Shown piece after piece: positions 43,796 to 52,860 of a DNA stretch of 64,000 bases. The DNA is taken from positions 3,534,001 to 3,598,000 of the forward strand of contig NZ_FMHV01000002.1 of assembly GCF_900091465.1 (NCBI RefSeq), given 5' to 3'. The position numbers and the translations under genes are program-made. Every line of letters begins with the position of its first letter. The stretch's first letter is position 1. Under the pieces are notes generated by a model. It did no database searches, was not told the DNA's origin, and saw nothing but the letters and a program-made list of their open reading frames with translations. This stretch comes from Micromonospora rhizosphaerae (GTDB lineage: Bacteria; Actinomycetota; Actinomycetes; Mycobacteriales; Micromonosporaceae).

Positions 43796-44592
43796 GTGCA
43801 CAAGATTCTCACGTTCTCTGATCATCTGCGGCTGATTGACGAACGACCGCCTTCCGCGCCGCGGTCGCTGCGGCGCCCAGCCTCGACGTGCCGGTGCCGA
43901 GCTGTCCGGGGTGGACGCTGTTCGATCTCGTGCAACACGTGGGCATGGGCCGCCGCAAGTCGGCCGCCATCGTCGCCGCAGGGCCGGCCGACGCTCCCCC
44001 GGAGAAGTCGGCTTGGGAGGACGGCACGGGTGCGCCTCGGGAACGCGAGGCTCTCCTGGCCTGGTGGACCGAGTCCGTCGAGCGACTGACGAGCGCGCTG
44101 CGCGAGGCCGGCCCGGACCGCGGTTGTTGGACGTGGTGGGGTGACTCGCAGTCACCGCAAACCTCCGGTGCATGGGCTCGGCGCCAGGTTCCCGAGATCG
44201 CGGTGCACACCTACGATGTCCAGCTCACCGTGGGGGACCCGGAGCCGCTGCCGGACGAGGTCGCCCTCGACGGTTTCGACGACTGCCAGTTCACCCTCTG
44301 CTCGACGGATGTCGCCTGGCCGCACGAACCCGCCGTCGTCGATTACTACGCCACCGAGGGCCGCTCTTGGCGCCTTCGGCTGTCCCGCGACGGCGCATGG
44401 ACCGCCCGCCTCGGCGCGCCGGCTGCCAGCGAGGACCCGGACCCGGACACGGCCGACGCCTCCGCCCGGGGCACGGCCAGTGATCTGGTCCTGTTCTTTT
44501 ACGGCCGCATACCGCCGGATTCTCTGAAGCTGGAGCTGGACGGCGACCGTCGCATCTTCGATCAGCTCATCGCCTGGGACCCGTCCGTGTAA
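43796..44592 (+). pseudogene. Mycothiol-dependent maleylpyruvate-isomerase-family protein, frameshifted near the start
   Basis: The family (TIGR03083/DinB_2-like) normally has an N-terminal helix followed by PVPSCPGWTLFDLVQHVG. The start GTG 43796 and HKILTFSDHLRLIDER lie in one frame, and TAFRAAVAAAP...DVPVPSCPGW continues in another, so one base was gained or lost near 43842-43848. Downstream the frame is whole, with HxxxW-type RRQVPEIAVHTYDVQL (metal-binding His) and a C-terminal domain ending LIAWDPSV. A translation start at GTG 43888 would omit the first helix. It is probably inactive unless this is a sequencing error. Confidence 0.7.
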
Positions 44593-44604
44593 CAACGATC
44601 CCTT

Positions 44605-44973
44605 TTATCCTGCGTAGGCCGGGTTCTCGACGTGGTGCAGAACCAGGATCGCTTCGTCGGCCAGCTCCACACCGACGATGTGCGCATCGTTGTCCTTCTG
44701 GGTGCGCAGCCAGCCGGTTGGGTCGCCGATTCGGTGTACGCAGCTGGGCCGGCGTAGCCTGTTGCCGCGGGCGACGGCCTCATCGATCCAGCGGAAGCGG
44801 GGTACGGCCAGGCATGCCCCGACGGCGTCGCAGGTACGCAGCAGGGTGCCGAGATTCGCACCGTGCATCGGCCACAACGGGGCGGCGATCAGATGGTCCC
44901 AGTATCGGTGGGAGCGGGGTCGGCGGGCGGCCCGGATCTCTCGGCGGGGCCGTACCCGGATCGACGGGCTCAC
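44605..44973 (-). pseudogene. SpoU/TrmH-family RNA methyltransferase, truncated
   Basis: The 122 residues begin like actinobacterial SpoU-type 2'-O-methyltransferases: PLWPMHGANLGTLLRTCDAVGACLAVP, LRRPSCVHRIGDPTGWLRTQ and IVGVELADEAILVLHHVENP. The protein stops there, before the AdoMet-binding knot motif (normally GHE-x-GI and a further 60 residues). The truncation removes the catalytic part. What lies to the left is the mycothiol-family gene on the other strand, 12 bases away. Confidence 0.6.
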
Positions 44974-45486
44974 TGGACGGGAGCGCTCACGCTCCGAGGG
45001 TCAACGTTCATGGGGGAGTGGTGCTTCGCGGCGCACCCGACCATCGACGAGTCGTTGAGAACAGCGAGCGTGGCGTGAGCCATCCTGCGGCCCGCGTCAA
45101 GGCTGGGGATCGGGCGTACTGATGCCTCTGTTGGGGTGTTGCAAGTGTGCTCCACAATGGCCTACCGTCAACGCATGCACACCGCTTCCCAGCGGATGTG
45201 CTTGGAACATGTGGCCGAATCCCCCCTCGGACACAAGATCAAGAACTCGCACAGAAGGCCGTTGACCTGGCATTACTCAGGTCAGCGGCCTTAGTCGGTT
45301 CTCGGTCTGCTGCCGCCGAGGGAGCACCGAGGGAGCACGGGCCCGGACGGGCGTCGTCGGGAACAACTAGCGGCGCGATCTTGAGCCGCCCCGACAAGAC
45401 GGTTACGGTCCCACTGTTGCGTATAGGTGCGCTCGGCGGCAGAGCCCGCAGAGGCGGGGTTCGAGGCCGCTTCACGTGGAGGAACT
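44974..45486. other. Gap before the integrase, no supported gene
   Basis: About 510 bases without a coding frame of acceptable bias or family resemblance. An integrase often has its attachment site and a tRNA on one side, but I find no tRNA-like cloverleaf here. TTACGGTC at 45403-45410 echoes the cluster operator core by chance only. Confidence 0.45.
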
Positions 45487-46761
45487 GTGGCAGGGCTGGA
45501 AAGAAGGACGACGAACGGCGGGAAGACGATTCGCTGGCGGGTGAAGTGGCGCGACGGCGGCCGCCGCGACGGCCAGCAGGTCAGCCGGACGTTCGACTAC
45601 CAGGCCGACGCGAAGCGCTTCAGGACGCTCGTCGAGGCCGCCGGCGAGCGGATGCCGTCGCCTGAGCAGCTGGTCGAGCACGGGTTCACCGCCCTGCTCC
45701 CGGCCGGCGTCGTCGCCCCGGCGCCGGAGCCGGTCCAGGAGAAGCTGACGTTCCGGGCGTACGCCGAGGAGTGGCTGGGCACGCTCGTGAAGCCGCACCC
45801 GGAGACGATGCGCAAGTACCGGGAGCGCCTGGAGAAGCACGTCTACCCGCGGCTGGGCGATCGGCCGATCGTCGAGATCACCCGGCGGGAGATGCGCGAG
45901 TGGCAGCAGGGCTTGCGCGACGCCGGGGAGCTGGGCCGGACCCGTCCAGGAGAGCTGCCAGCGGGCCCGGTGTCGGCGAAGACGATCGCCAACATCCGGG
46001 GTGACAGCGTGGTGCCGATCTTCACGGCGGCGTGCCGGCCCGGCGAGGACGGCGAGCCGGCCGTGCGGACGTCGAACCCGATGGACGGGCTGCCGCTGCC
46101 CGAGGGCCCGCGCGCCGAGCGGGACATCCTGGAGAGCCCGGACGAGGCCCGGCTGTTCCTCGAGGCGGCGTACGCGGTCGACCCGGAGGCGGCGGACCTG
46201 CTGCTGTGCAAGCTGGCGACCGGGCTGCGCTGGGGTGAGGTGTCGGCGCTGCCGCCCCGGGCGGTGAACGTCGCCCGCAGCACGGTGTCCATCGTGCAGG
46301 TCCTGCGGAAGGTGAACCGGCGGTGGGTGGTCGAGCCCAAGCCGAAGACGAAGCAGGACTACCGGGAGGTACCGCTGCCGGCGTCGGTGATGCGGATGGT
46401 CGCCGAGCGGGTGGCGGCGGCCAGCCGGGAGCAGGGGCGGCAGTTCGTGTTCGTGGCGCCGCGCGGGAACCACTGGCGGTACGAGGACTTCTACACGGAC
46501 CGGTTGGTGAAGATCCGCGACCTGGCCCGAGAGCGGGGCCTGCCGCGCCGGATGACGATGCACGGGCTGCGGCACTCGCTGCTGACGCTGCTGGCGACGG
46601 AGGGCGTCGACCTGGCGGCGCTGCGGACGATGGCCGGGCACGCGAGCGTGACGACGACGATGAACGTGTACGTGCACGCGACCCGCCGGCACCACGAGCC
46701 GGTGCGGCAGATCGTGGGGGACTTCCTCGGCGTCGAGAAGCTGGCGGCCGCCGGGCGGTAG
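45487..46761 (+). CDS. Tyrosine-type site-specific integrase
   Basis: GTG 45487 follows GGAGGAAC; the product has 424 residues. It has an N-terminal AP2-like arm-binding segment (KTIRWRVKWRDGG), a SAM-like core-binding helix bundle and a catalytic domain with Arg248 (TGLRWGEVSAL), His359 and Arg362 (MHGLRHSLLTLL) and the nucleophile Tyr395 in TTTMNVYVHATRRH. All are intact. It is typical of actinomycete integrative elements, so the neighbouring SMC operon, GTPase and excisionase-like gene may have entered with it. The attachment sites were not found. Confidence 0.93.
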   Translation: MAGLERRTTNGGKTIRWRVKWRDGGRRDGQQVSRTFDYQADAKRFRTLVEAAGERMPSPEQLVEHGFTALLPAGVVAPAPEPVQEKLTFRAYAEEWLGTLVKPHPETMRKYRERLEKHVYPRLGDRPIVEITRREMREWQQGLRDAGELGRTRPGELPAGPVSAKTIANIRGDSVVPIFTAACRPGEDGEPAVRTSNPMDGLPLPEGPRAERDILESPDEARLFLEAAYAVDPEAADLLLCKLATGLRWGEVSALPPRAVNVARSTVSIVQVLRKVNRRWVVEPKPKTKQDYREVPLPASVMRMVAERVAAASREQGRQFVFVAPRGNHWRYEDFYTDRLVKIRDLARERGLPRRMTMHGLRHSLLTLLATEGVDLAALRTMAGHASVTTTMNVYVHATRRHHEPVRQIVGDFLGVEKLAAAGR

Positions 46762-47222
46762 GGCATCCTGGCTCCATGCCGGGCGCTGAGACCATCGGTT
46801 GAGAGTCTGTGCCAGAGGCCCAGGGTGCCAGTGCAGCGGCCGACAGCTCAATAGAGCCGTGGGCCGCCATCCTCATCTGGGCCGATCGTCCAGCCGATCT
46901 CTTTCTCCCGACTTCCCGAGGGCAGTCGTTGAGGCGCTGCACGTCCTCGTGCTCCAATGCCATCCCTCTTCTAGAGCACGGCCGTTCAAGGAGCGATGAC
47001 GGTCGGGCCCGACCGAACGGCCAGCTGCCGAAGTCTGCATCGGTCTGTCACCGCTGCCAGAAGTGGACGCCCTTGACGGGAAGCGCAGGCGCCATCAACC
47101 GATCATCAAGGTTCAGGGTCCGAACGGGGATCGATGAGCCTCGCTGATCGCCGCTACTCTCTCCAACACCCAACAAACTTGGTCCGAGTAGGACAGCCCC
47201 CGAACCTCTCGTGGAGATGTGG
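46762..47222. other. Gap between integrase and GTPase, no supported gene
   Basis: About 460 bases. The longest plus-strand frame, from 46809, has poor bias and no resemblance to known proteins. GTGGAG at 47211-47216 belongs to the GTPase ribosome site. Confidence 0.45.
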
Positions 47223-49310
47223 ATGTCAGACCTGGAAGCCCTCACCAGTGATGTCCGACAACAGCTTGAGGCGCTGGAGGAGTGGCTGGGCGCCGAGCCG
47301 TCCCTTGGCCACGACGACGTACACGAGCACCGGAAGGTCGACCGCGAATGGCTGGCCACGGCGATGTATGCAGTCCATCAGCTCAAGGTGCGGGCAGCGT
47401 CGGCGCTCATCAATGTGGCATTCGTCGGTCAGTTCTCGTCGGGCAAAAGCTTCCTCATCAGTGGCTTGGTCGGGATGCTGGACTACGAGGAGGTCATAGG
47501 CGACGACGACATGCCGTCCGAGCAATACCTGGGACTGCTGTATTCGGCCCCCAAGCACACGACGGCCTGCCCGGTAACCGTCGTGCCGGTCACCGCCGCC
47601 AGTGATGTCGACGCCTCCGGCCGGGGATTCTTGCGGGTCCGGTTCACCGACAGCCGGGAATGGGAGGCGATCGGCAACTCGGTGCCGCCGGCCGTCGTCG
47701 CGGCCTACACCACGCAAGACCCTCGGCTGGATATCAACCGGCTGAGCGTCGACCACCGCAGCCGCCAGGTCGCGGAGGTGGAGATCCTGCTGCGCGACTG
47801 CCGCATCCCGGGAAAGCTCTACGACCTGCCGGGGCACGGGTCAATCGACCCACAGCACGACCAGATCGCCGACCGTGCCTGGCACGACGCCGACTGCTTT
47901 GTCTTTGTCACTCAGGCGACCCAGACGGTGGGCCGGGAGGATGATGAGCTGATCCGCCGTTTGCACGACCATCACGTGCGCACCGGCAAGCCGGTGATCT
48001 GGGTGGTGACGGGCATTGACCGGGCGAATTCCACCAACCCTGGCGAGCACAGCACCGCGTGGCAGCAGACGGTTTCGGCGAACAACTCCTACCTAGTGGA
48101 GAGGTTCCCGCCGGTGCAGCGGGACGCCTCGCCCGGCTTCATCGGGGCGGAAGGCTTCATCCCGGTCTCACCCGCGTGGGAGGCGTACGGCCGGTGGCTG
48201 ATGGAGCAGGGCGACGGACAACGCCACAAGGGCCAGAACTACGCCCGCTGGAGCCGGATGGGTCGGCTGCGGGGGGTGCTGACCGACCTTATCGAGGCGG
48301 GCACGGGACAGACCCATCTGCGGGGGGTGGCTGAGGAGGCGCACCGGACCCTGGCCAGCCGGCTGAGCCTGTTGACGGAAATGCTGCACACTGCCCGCAC
48401 ACCGTTGGAGGAAATGGCGGGCGAGCGGGATCGGCTGCGACTGAGGCTGGAGCAACTGAACGCCACGATTCCGGAGTTCCGGGAGCGGCTGCGCGAGGAC
48501 CTCCTACGCCGTATCCGCAATATGTCCCGTACATTCGACGGGCTGGCCGAGCACCTGCACACAGCGCTGGACGACGCAATCCGGGCTGCGGATCTCTCGA
48601 AGAAAAAGGAGTCGGAGGCTATCGAATCGCGACGTGCCGACCTGCTTCGCGAATGGACCAGCCAGCACGGGCCGGAGAAATTGTGGGAACGTGAGTCGCA
48701 GGAGTTCCTGGAGAATGTCTTCCAATCGGTGCAGACCATCCTCGGCGACACCACATCGGCTGAGCAGATGGGGTCAGCTAGCACCCAGATCGACCTGACC
48801 AGGCTCAAGACAGAACCCTCGCAACGCTACCGCACCAGTGGCCAGGACATCCTTCAGGACGTGTCGAAAGTGCTCGGCGTTGGGACGTCGATCGTGACCG
48901 CGATCGTGGCGGGTGCCGGCTTCATCAGCGGTCCGGTTGTCATCGTGCCGGTGGGCCTCTCCCTGGCCTTCGGCGTGGTCTGGGGATTGATCAAGCGCAA
49001 CAAGTCCAAGCTCGCCACGCTTGACCTGCTGCGTCAGGTCTTGATCGACAACCTCGACGAGGTTGCGAAGGAATACGTTGTCTTGTTCGCTGCCGAGGCC
49101 GACGCCCGCGGCACGCAGATCCTGGATCGCGCCGTGGAGATCCTGTCCGAACGCGGAATCGAGCTGGAACGCCGGATCGACCTCGCCGAACAGGCGCTGC
49201 GGGCACCTGACAACGCCAGCCGCCGGGCGATCGTCGAGCAGCTCGCACCGCACTGTGAGCAGGGCGAGGAGCTGCGCGGACGCTTGGCCGCCCTCGCGGC
49301 CGCGGCGTGA
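47223..49310 (+). CDS. Large dynamin-like GTPase
   Basis: This 695-residue protein starts at ATG 47223 (GGAG six bases before). An N-terminal helix leads into a GTPase domain with G1 in FVGQFSSGKSFLISGL (Lys75), a Thr-containing switch region (HTTACPVTVVPV), G3 in KLYDLPGHGSID and a modified G4, VVTGIDRANS instead of NKxD. A long helical stalk with several heptad stretches follows. Near the C-terminus, VGTSIVTAIVAGAGFISG and VPVGLSLAFGVVWGLI could form membrane-inserting hairpins, as in bacterial dynamin-like proteins. It may act as a membrane-remodelling or phage-defence GTPase. No second dynamin follows. Confidence 0.8.
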   Translation: MSDLEALTSDVRQQLEALEEWLGAEPSLGHDDVHEHRKVDREWLATAMYAVHQLKVRAASALINVAFVGQFSSGKSFLISGLVGMLDYEEVIGDDDMPSEQYLGLLYSAPKHTTACPVTVVPVTAASDVDASGRGFLRVRFTDSREWEAIGNSVPPAVVAAYTTQDPRLDINRLSVDHRSRQVAEVEILLRDCRIPGKLYDLPGHGSIDPQHDQIADRAWHDADCFVFVTQATQTVGREDDELIRRLHDHHVRTGKPVIWVVTGIDRANSTNPGEHSTAWQQTVSANNSYLVERFPPVQRDASPGFIGAEGFIPVSPAWEAYGRWLMEQGDGQRHKGQNYARWSRMGRLRGVLTDLIEAGTGQTHLRGVAEEAHRTLASRLSLLTEMLHTARTPLEEMAGERDRLRLRLEQLNATIPEFRERLREDLLRRIRNMSRTFDGLAEHLHTALDDAIRAADLSKKKESEAIESRRADLLREWTSQHGPEKLWERESQEFLENVFQSVQTILGDTTSAEQMGSASTQIDLTRLKTEPSQRYRTSGQDILQDVSKVLGVGTSIVTAIVAGAGFISGPVVIVPVGLSLAFGVVWGLIKRNKSKLATLDLLRQVLIDNLDEVAKEYVVLFAAEADARGTQILDRAVEILSERGIELERRIDLAEQALRAPDNASRRAIVEQLAPHCEQGEELRGRLAALAAAA

Positions 49311-49488
49311 AGGGAAAGCCTCCACAAGAAGCAGAGACTGACGCTCTACACCAACTCACGTGACCGTCGGGGGGACCGCGTAACCCAACAGGCGGAACAA
49401 CCGTCTAGCAACCGAAGCGCGATCCAGCAGCTGGCGGCGAGCCAGAACGGGTCGGGGTGGCTAGGCGCCCGCTGCGGGGGCGGCCCTC

Positions 49489-49686
49489 CTAGGACGGTCT
49501 ATGACGTGGGCGGCGGGCCAGAGCCGGGCACACCTGGTAGGCGGCTTCGAGGTCCGAGTCGGTGAAGCGGACCTTTCGGCCGAGGCGGTGACAGGGGACG
49601 CGGCCCTTGGACACCCAGCGCCGGAGGGTGGTTTCCGCGATGCGTAGCTTCGCCGCGGCCTCGGCGTAGGTGTAGTCCCTGGCCAC
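49489..49686 (-). CDS. Excisionase-like small DNA-binding protein
   Basis: This 65-residue MerR-type HTH protein reads YTYAEAAAKLRIAETTLRRWV then GRVPCHRLGRKVRFTDSDLEAA, the pattern of excisionase/HTH_17 proteins. In integrative elements such proteins direct the integrase towards excision. It ends near 49489 and starts 14 bases from the terminal repeat of the insertion sequence next door. Its partner may be the integrase at 45.5 kb. Confidence 0.8.
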   Translation of the reverse strand: MARDYTYAEAAAKLRIAETTLRRWVSKGRVPCHRLGRKVRFTDSDLEAAYQVCPALARRPRHRPS

Positions 49687-49700
49687 CTCGTCCTCCTCCT

Positions 49701-50561
49701 TGTGGGGCTCGTAAATCGGGTCTGGCTATGCTGCCTGCGAATACTCATTGATCAACCCATCCAGGATCGGACGCCGTTTGATCCGGGCGGCGGTCACGTC
49801 CACGATGCGCGGTGGCGGATTTGGTGGCTGCTGTCCCAGTGAACGGTGCGGCCGATGATCGTTGTAGTGCGATGTGTAATCGGCAAGTACGGTCGCCAGG
49901 TGGCGTTCGTTGACGATGAGCATCAGGTCGGTGCACTCCCGGCGTACGGTGCCGACCCAGCGCTCCGCGAACGCATTCGCTCGAGGTGCCTGCGGCGGAG
50001 TCTTGATCACGTCGATGCCATCGGCGGTGAACACCGCGTCGAAGGCCGCAGTGAACTTGGCGTCACCCGGAAGCCCAGGCCGACCAGTTCACCTTGAATC
50101 CGGCGATGCCCCCACGACGGGTTCTCCGCCGCGAGTCGCAGCACCAGCTCACGGACCCGTCGGTCGACCGGTGGCCGGCCCGTCCGGGCATGCGGATATG
50201 TCCACCGCCGGGCGACCAGCTCACGATGCCAACGAAGCAGCGTCGCTGGGGTGACGAAGAACGCCGACCAGTACGGGCGGGGCAGCAGCCGCGACAACAT
50301 TGCCAGCACCGCCCGGTCGGCCGGTTCGAGATCGGGGCGGTGCACTTGGCGGCGCAGCACCGCCACCTGATGGCGTAACACCAGGAGCTCAACGTCCTTG
50401 GCTCCACCGTCGCGGGCGAGCTGGGTCAACATCTGCAGCACTTGGCGAAGCAGCCGGTACACAAGGGACGCGATCACGGACTCCATTGTGTCGGCAACGC
50501 CGGCGTCGAGCAGGCGCAGCGCCGCGGGTCAGCCGGGGTAACCCAATTCTCGAGCCCCACA
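49701..50561 (-). mobile_element. Insertion sequence with deletion inside the transposase (defective)
   Basis: Perfect 11-base terminal inverted repeats bound it: TGTGGGGCTCG at 49701-49711 and CGAGCCCCACA at 50551-50561. The minus-strand rve transposase is split: an N-terminal part (50007-50486; LRHQVAVLRRQ, LRWHRELVARRW, HRRIQGELVGLGF) and a C-terminal part (49726-50034; DVIKTPPQAPRANAFAERWVG, ends INEYSQAA). Relative to the related copy at 58.3 kb, about 330 bases coding for the two Asp residues of DDE are missing at the joint. It cannot transpose itself. Confidence 0.85.
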
Positions 50562-51183
50562 GGTCAACCAGCTCAAGGCCGTAATCGTCACCGCCGCCAC
50601 AACGCTACGCGACACTTTGACCGGCCTGTCCAACACAGCGTTGATCCGCCACTGCGCCGCCCTGCCCGACACCGCCCCGACCGACGTGGCCACCGCCACC
50701 GTCTACACCCTGCGCCGCCTGGCCCAGCGCATCCAGACACTCACCGCCGAGGAACGTGAACTCCAGCGCCAGATCACCGCCGTGCTGAACTCGAACGCGC
50801 CACAGCTGCTGCACCGTCACGGGATCGGCCCCGACAGCGCCTCCGCGCTGCTGATCACCGCAGGGGACAACCCCGACCGGATGCACAGCCAGGCGTCCTT
50901 CGCCGCGCTATGCGGCGTCAACCCGATCGAGGCGTCCTCGGGCAAGACCCGCCGGCGCCGACTCAACCGCGGCGGCGACCGCCGCGCCAACGCCGCCCTC
51001 TACCGCATCGCCCTGACCCGATCACGGGGTGACCAACGCACCCAGGACTACCTCGACCGACGCAGCAGCCAAGGCCTCACCCGCCGCGAAGCCATGCGAT
51101 GTCTCAAGCGGTACATCGCCCGCGAGATCTACCACCTGCTCCGCCAGCTCGATCCCATAGATCCGACCCCACGAACCGCTTGA
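50560..51183 (+). pseudogene. IS110/IS116-family transposase, C-terminal fragment
   Basis: About 207 residues of the C-terminal transposase_20 half remain: HRHGIGPDSASALLITAGDNPDR, FAALCGVNPIEASSGKTRRR, LNRGGDRRANAALYRIALTR and MRCLKRYIAREIYH. The frame has no start codon; the RuvC-like DEDD half is absent. Its left end coincides with the right terminal repeat of the neighbouring insertion sequence (50551-50561), so that element inserted into, or recombined with, this gene. Confidence 0.85.
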
Positions 51184-51213
51184 CAGAACATAGGGGCATC
51201 AGCGCCCTTCGTC

Positions 51214-52143
51214 CTATCTGGTCGACTGTCGGCTCCCCTGCCGAATGTCCGATGCCACTTCGGCGAATCTGGTTCGAAGCCAGGTATGCCCAGGATCAAG
51301 GTCATGTCTGGGATGCCACCAAAGCCATTCGGTGATTTCGGGTAGCTCCAGCGGAGGTTCGAGCATCCGTATCTCCGAGGCGACTTGCAGGTAGGGGCGG
51401 GTCCGGTGCGGAAGAAGAGTGGTCAGGGAGGTTCCCTTCAACAGGAATGCAGCTAGCAGGAAGCTGTCGACGGAAGACTCGACCCTTCTACGTATATTCC
51501 TTTCCTGTAGGTACCGGTCCGGTAGAGACAGCGACCGTCCGATCGAGTAGATGACGTGTGGTAACCGCAGATAAGTTTCCATGGTCATCTTTTTCTCAAC
51601 TTCCACGTTGTCGACCCAGACGGCGCAGGACCAACGATCGCCCAACAGTTGCAATCCGGGAAACTCGGCAGCGGGCATCAACTCCTTTGGCTCGATGACG
51701 AAGTCCACTTCGCCAGACCGAAGCAACTGCGCCGCTTCGGGGGCACGCGGAAACACGTGCACGGTCACTCCTGGGGCATCGACGGCAAGGCGCCTGACGA
51801 GTGGCCCTACGAGGACGAGCGTGGCGTAGTCGGATGCGCTGATCGTAAAGCTGCGACTGTCCTTTTTAGGATCAAATGTCGCGCGGTCCTCTAGCGTGTG
51901 CTGGATCAGGCTGAGGATCTTGGCCAGCGGGTCGAGCAAGGCTTCGGCTTGCGGAGTGAGGCTGAGGTTGCGTCCTTGGCGTACCAGCAGCGGGTCAGCT
52001 AACATCCGCCGCAGCCTGCCCAGTGCGTTGCTCATGCCAGGCTGCGTCATGCCGAGCCGAGCAGCCGCTCGGGTGACATTGCGCTCGGTCAAGAGGGCAT
52101 CAAGCGCCACCAGCAGGTTCAAATCGACGTTCGCCAGGTTCAT
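51214..52143 (-). CDS. LysR-family transcriptional regulator
   Basis: The ATG at 52143 (GGGAG before) gives 309 residues, the usual LysR length. The DNA-binding end is VDLNLLVALDALLTERNVTRAAARLGMTQPGMSNALGRLRRML. The effector domain has KDSRSFTISASDYATL and HVFPRAPEAAQLLRSGEVDFVIEP. It diverges from the monooxygenase cluster across two dyads, as TcpR/CphR-type regulators do. The inducer is probably the aromatic substrate or its hydroxylation product. Confidence 0.93.
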   Translation of the reverse strand: MNLANVDLNLLVALDALLTERNVTRAAARLGMTQPGMSNALGRLRRMLADPLLVRQGRNLSLTPQAEALLDPLAKILSLIQHTLEDRATFDPKKDSRSFTISASDYATLVLVGPLVRRLAVDAPGVTVHVFPRAPEAAQLLRSGEVDFVIEPKELMPAAEFPGLQLLGDRWSCAVWVDNVEVEKKMTMETYLRLPHVIYSIGRSLSLPDRYLQERNIRRRVESSVDSFLLAAFLLKGTSLTTLLPHRTRPYLQVASEIRMLEPPLELPEITEWLWWHPRHDLDPGHTWLRTRFAEVASDIRQGSRQSTR

Positions 52144-52170
52144 GGTGGGGCTCCCAGGTATTGATGCAGC

Positions 52171-52207
52171 GATTGGTAGTGATACCAATCACAGTATTGC
52201 TGAATAC
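52171..52207. promoter_or_regulatory. Double dyad, LysR binding and activation sites
   Basis: A perfect eight-base inverted repeat GATTGGTA-N4-TACCAATC spans 52171-52190, and a second perfect dyad GTATT-N4-AATAC spans 52194-52207. Their centres are about 20 bases apart. LysR activators typically contact one strong upstream dyad with a TNA-like arm and a weaker one near the -35 region of the target. Both lie between the LysR start and the flavin reductase gene. Confidence 0.7.
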
Positions 52208-52296
52208 CTCACCCGCTCCTAGCGTCGATGGCGTGCCACGGGAGCGACGGGACTACCGACGGCGATGCTCCTTCACAGATTCGGATGGTCGATGCC

Positions 52297-52860
52297 ATGA
52301 GTCTTCAGTCGGCTACAGTCAGACCCTCTGCCCCGAGTAACGCGGTCACCGCTGACGAGTTCCGTGCCGCGATGCGGCGCCTGGTCACCGGCGTCACGAT
52401 CATTACCGCCACCTACAAGAGCCGGCCATGGGGGATGACCGTTAGCGCCTTCACCCCGGTATGTGCAGAACCACCGACAGTCTTGATCTGTTTGAACAGG
52501 AACACGGTGCTCGCGGGCGCCGTGCAAACCGGCGGCCGGTTCGGGGTGAACCTGCTGAGCCAGGACCAAGAGTTCTTGTCTCGGCTGTGCTCGCGTCCCG
52601 GTATGCCAAAGTACCTCGACGACTACTGCCTACCCTCAGAGGGAGCGAGCGCACCGCTGCTGTATGACTCGCTGGCCGCCTTTGACTGCGACCTCGATGA
52701 CGCCCGCGTAGTGGGCAGCCACATGGTGCTGATAGGGCTGGTGTCTGGGGTCTTCATCGACGGGAGCCGACGACCGCTGCTGTACGGGGCAGGCAGGTAT
52801 CACGAGCCGATCGACTTCGACGCAACCTCGCGTCTAGGCGGGCAGTTGGCATGGAGCTGA
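52297..52860 (+). CDS. Flavin reductase (HpaC/TcpX-like)
   Basis: This FMN-binding split-barrel reductase gives 187 residues from ATG 52297; earlier ATGs at 52228 and 52285 are in frame, and the start is uncertain because no strong ribosome site precedes any of them. The domain shows FRAAMRRLVTGVTIITATY, WGMTVSAFTPVCAEPPTVLICLN, GRFGVNLLSQDQEFLS and PLLYGAGRYHEP. It would supply FADH2 or FMNH2 to the monooxygenase two genes on. It leads the catabolic operon next to the LysR site. Confidence 0.88.
   Translation: MSLQSATVRPSAPSNAVTADEFRAAMRRLVTGVTIITATYKSRPWGMTVSAFTPVCAEPPTVLICLNRNTVLAGAVQTGGRFGVNLLSQDQEFLSRLCSRPGMPKYLDDYCLPSEGASAPLLYDSLAAFDCDLDDARVVGSHMVLIGLVSGVFIDGSRRPLLYGAGRYHEPIDFDATSRLGGQLAWS

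Noticed and set aside
45403..45410. TTACGGTC near the integrase as a fifth cluster operator
   Set aside because: The following bases do not give the conserved second half; only eight bases match.
45100..45486. tRNA or attachment site upstream of the integrase
   Set aside because: No acceptor stem, TPsiC-like GTTCGA arm in context, or repeated core sequence could be identified by eye.
49690..50575. Target-site duplication around the defective insertion sequence
   Set aside because: Bases flanking the two terminal repeats (…CTCCTCCT and GGTCAACC…) do not match, so rearrangement followed insertion or the duplication was lost.
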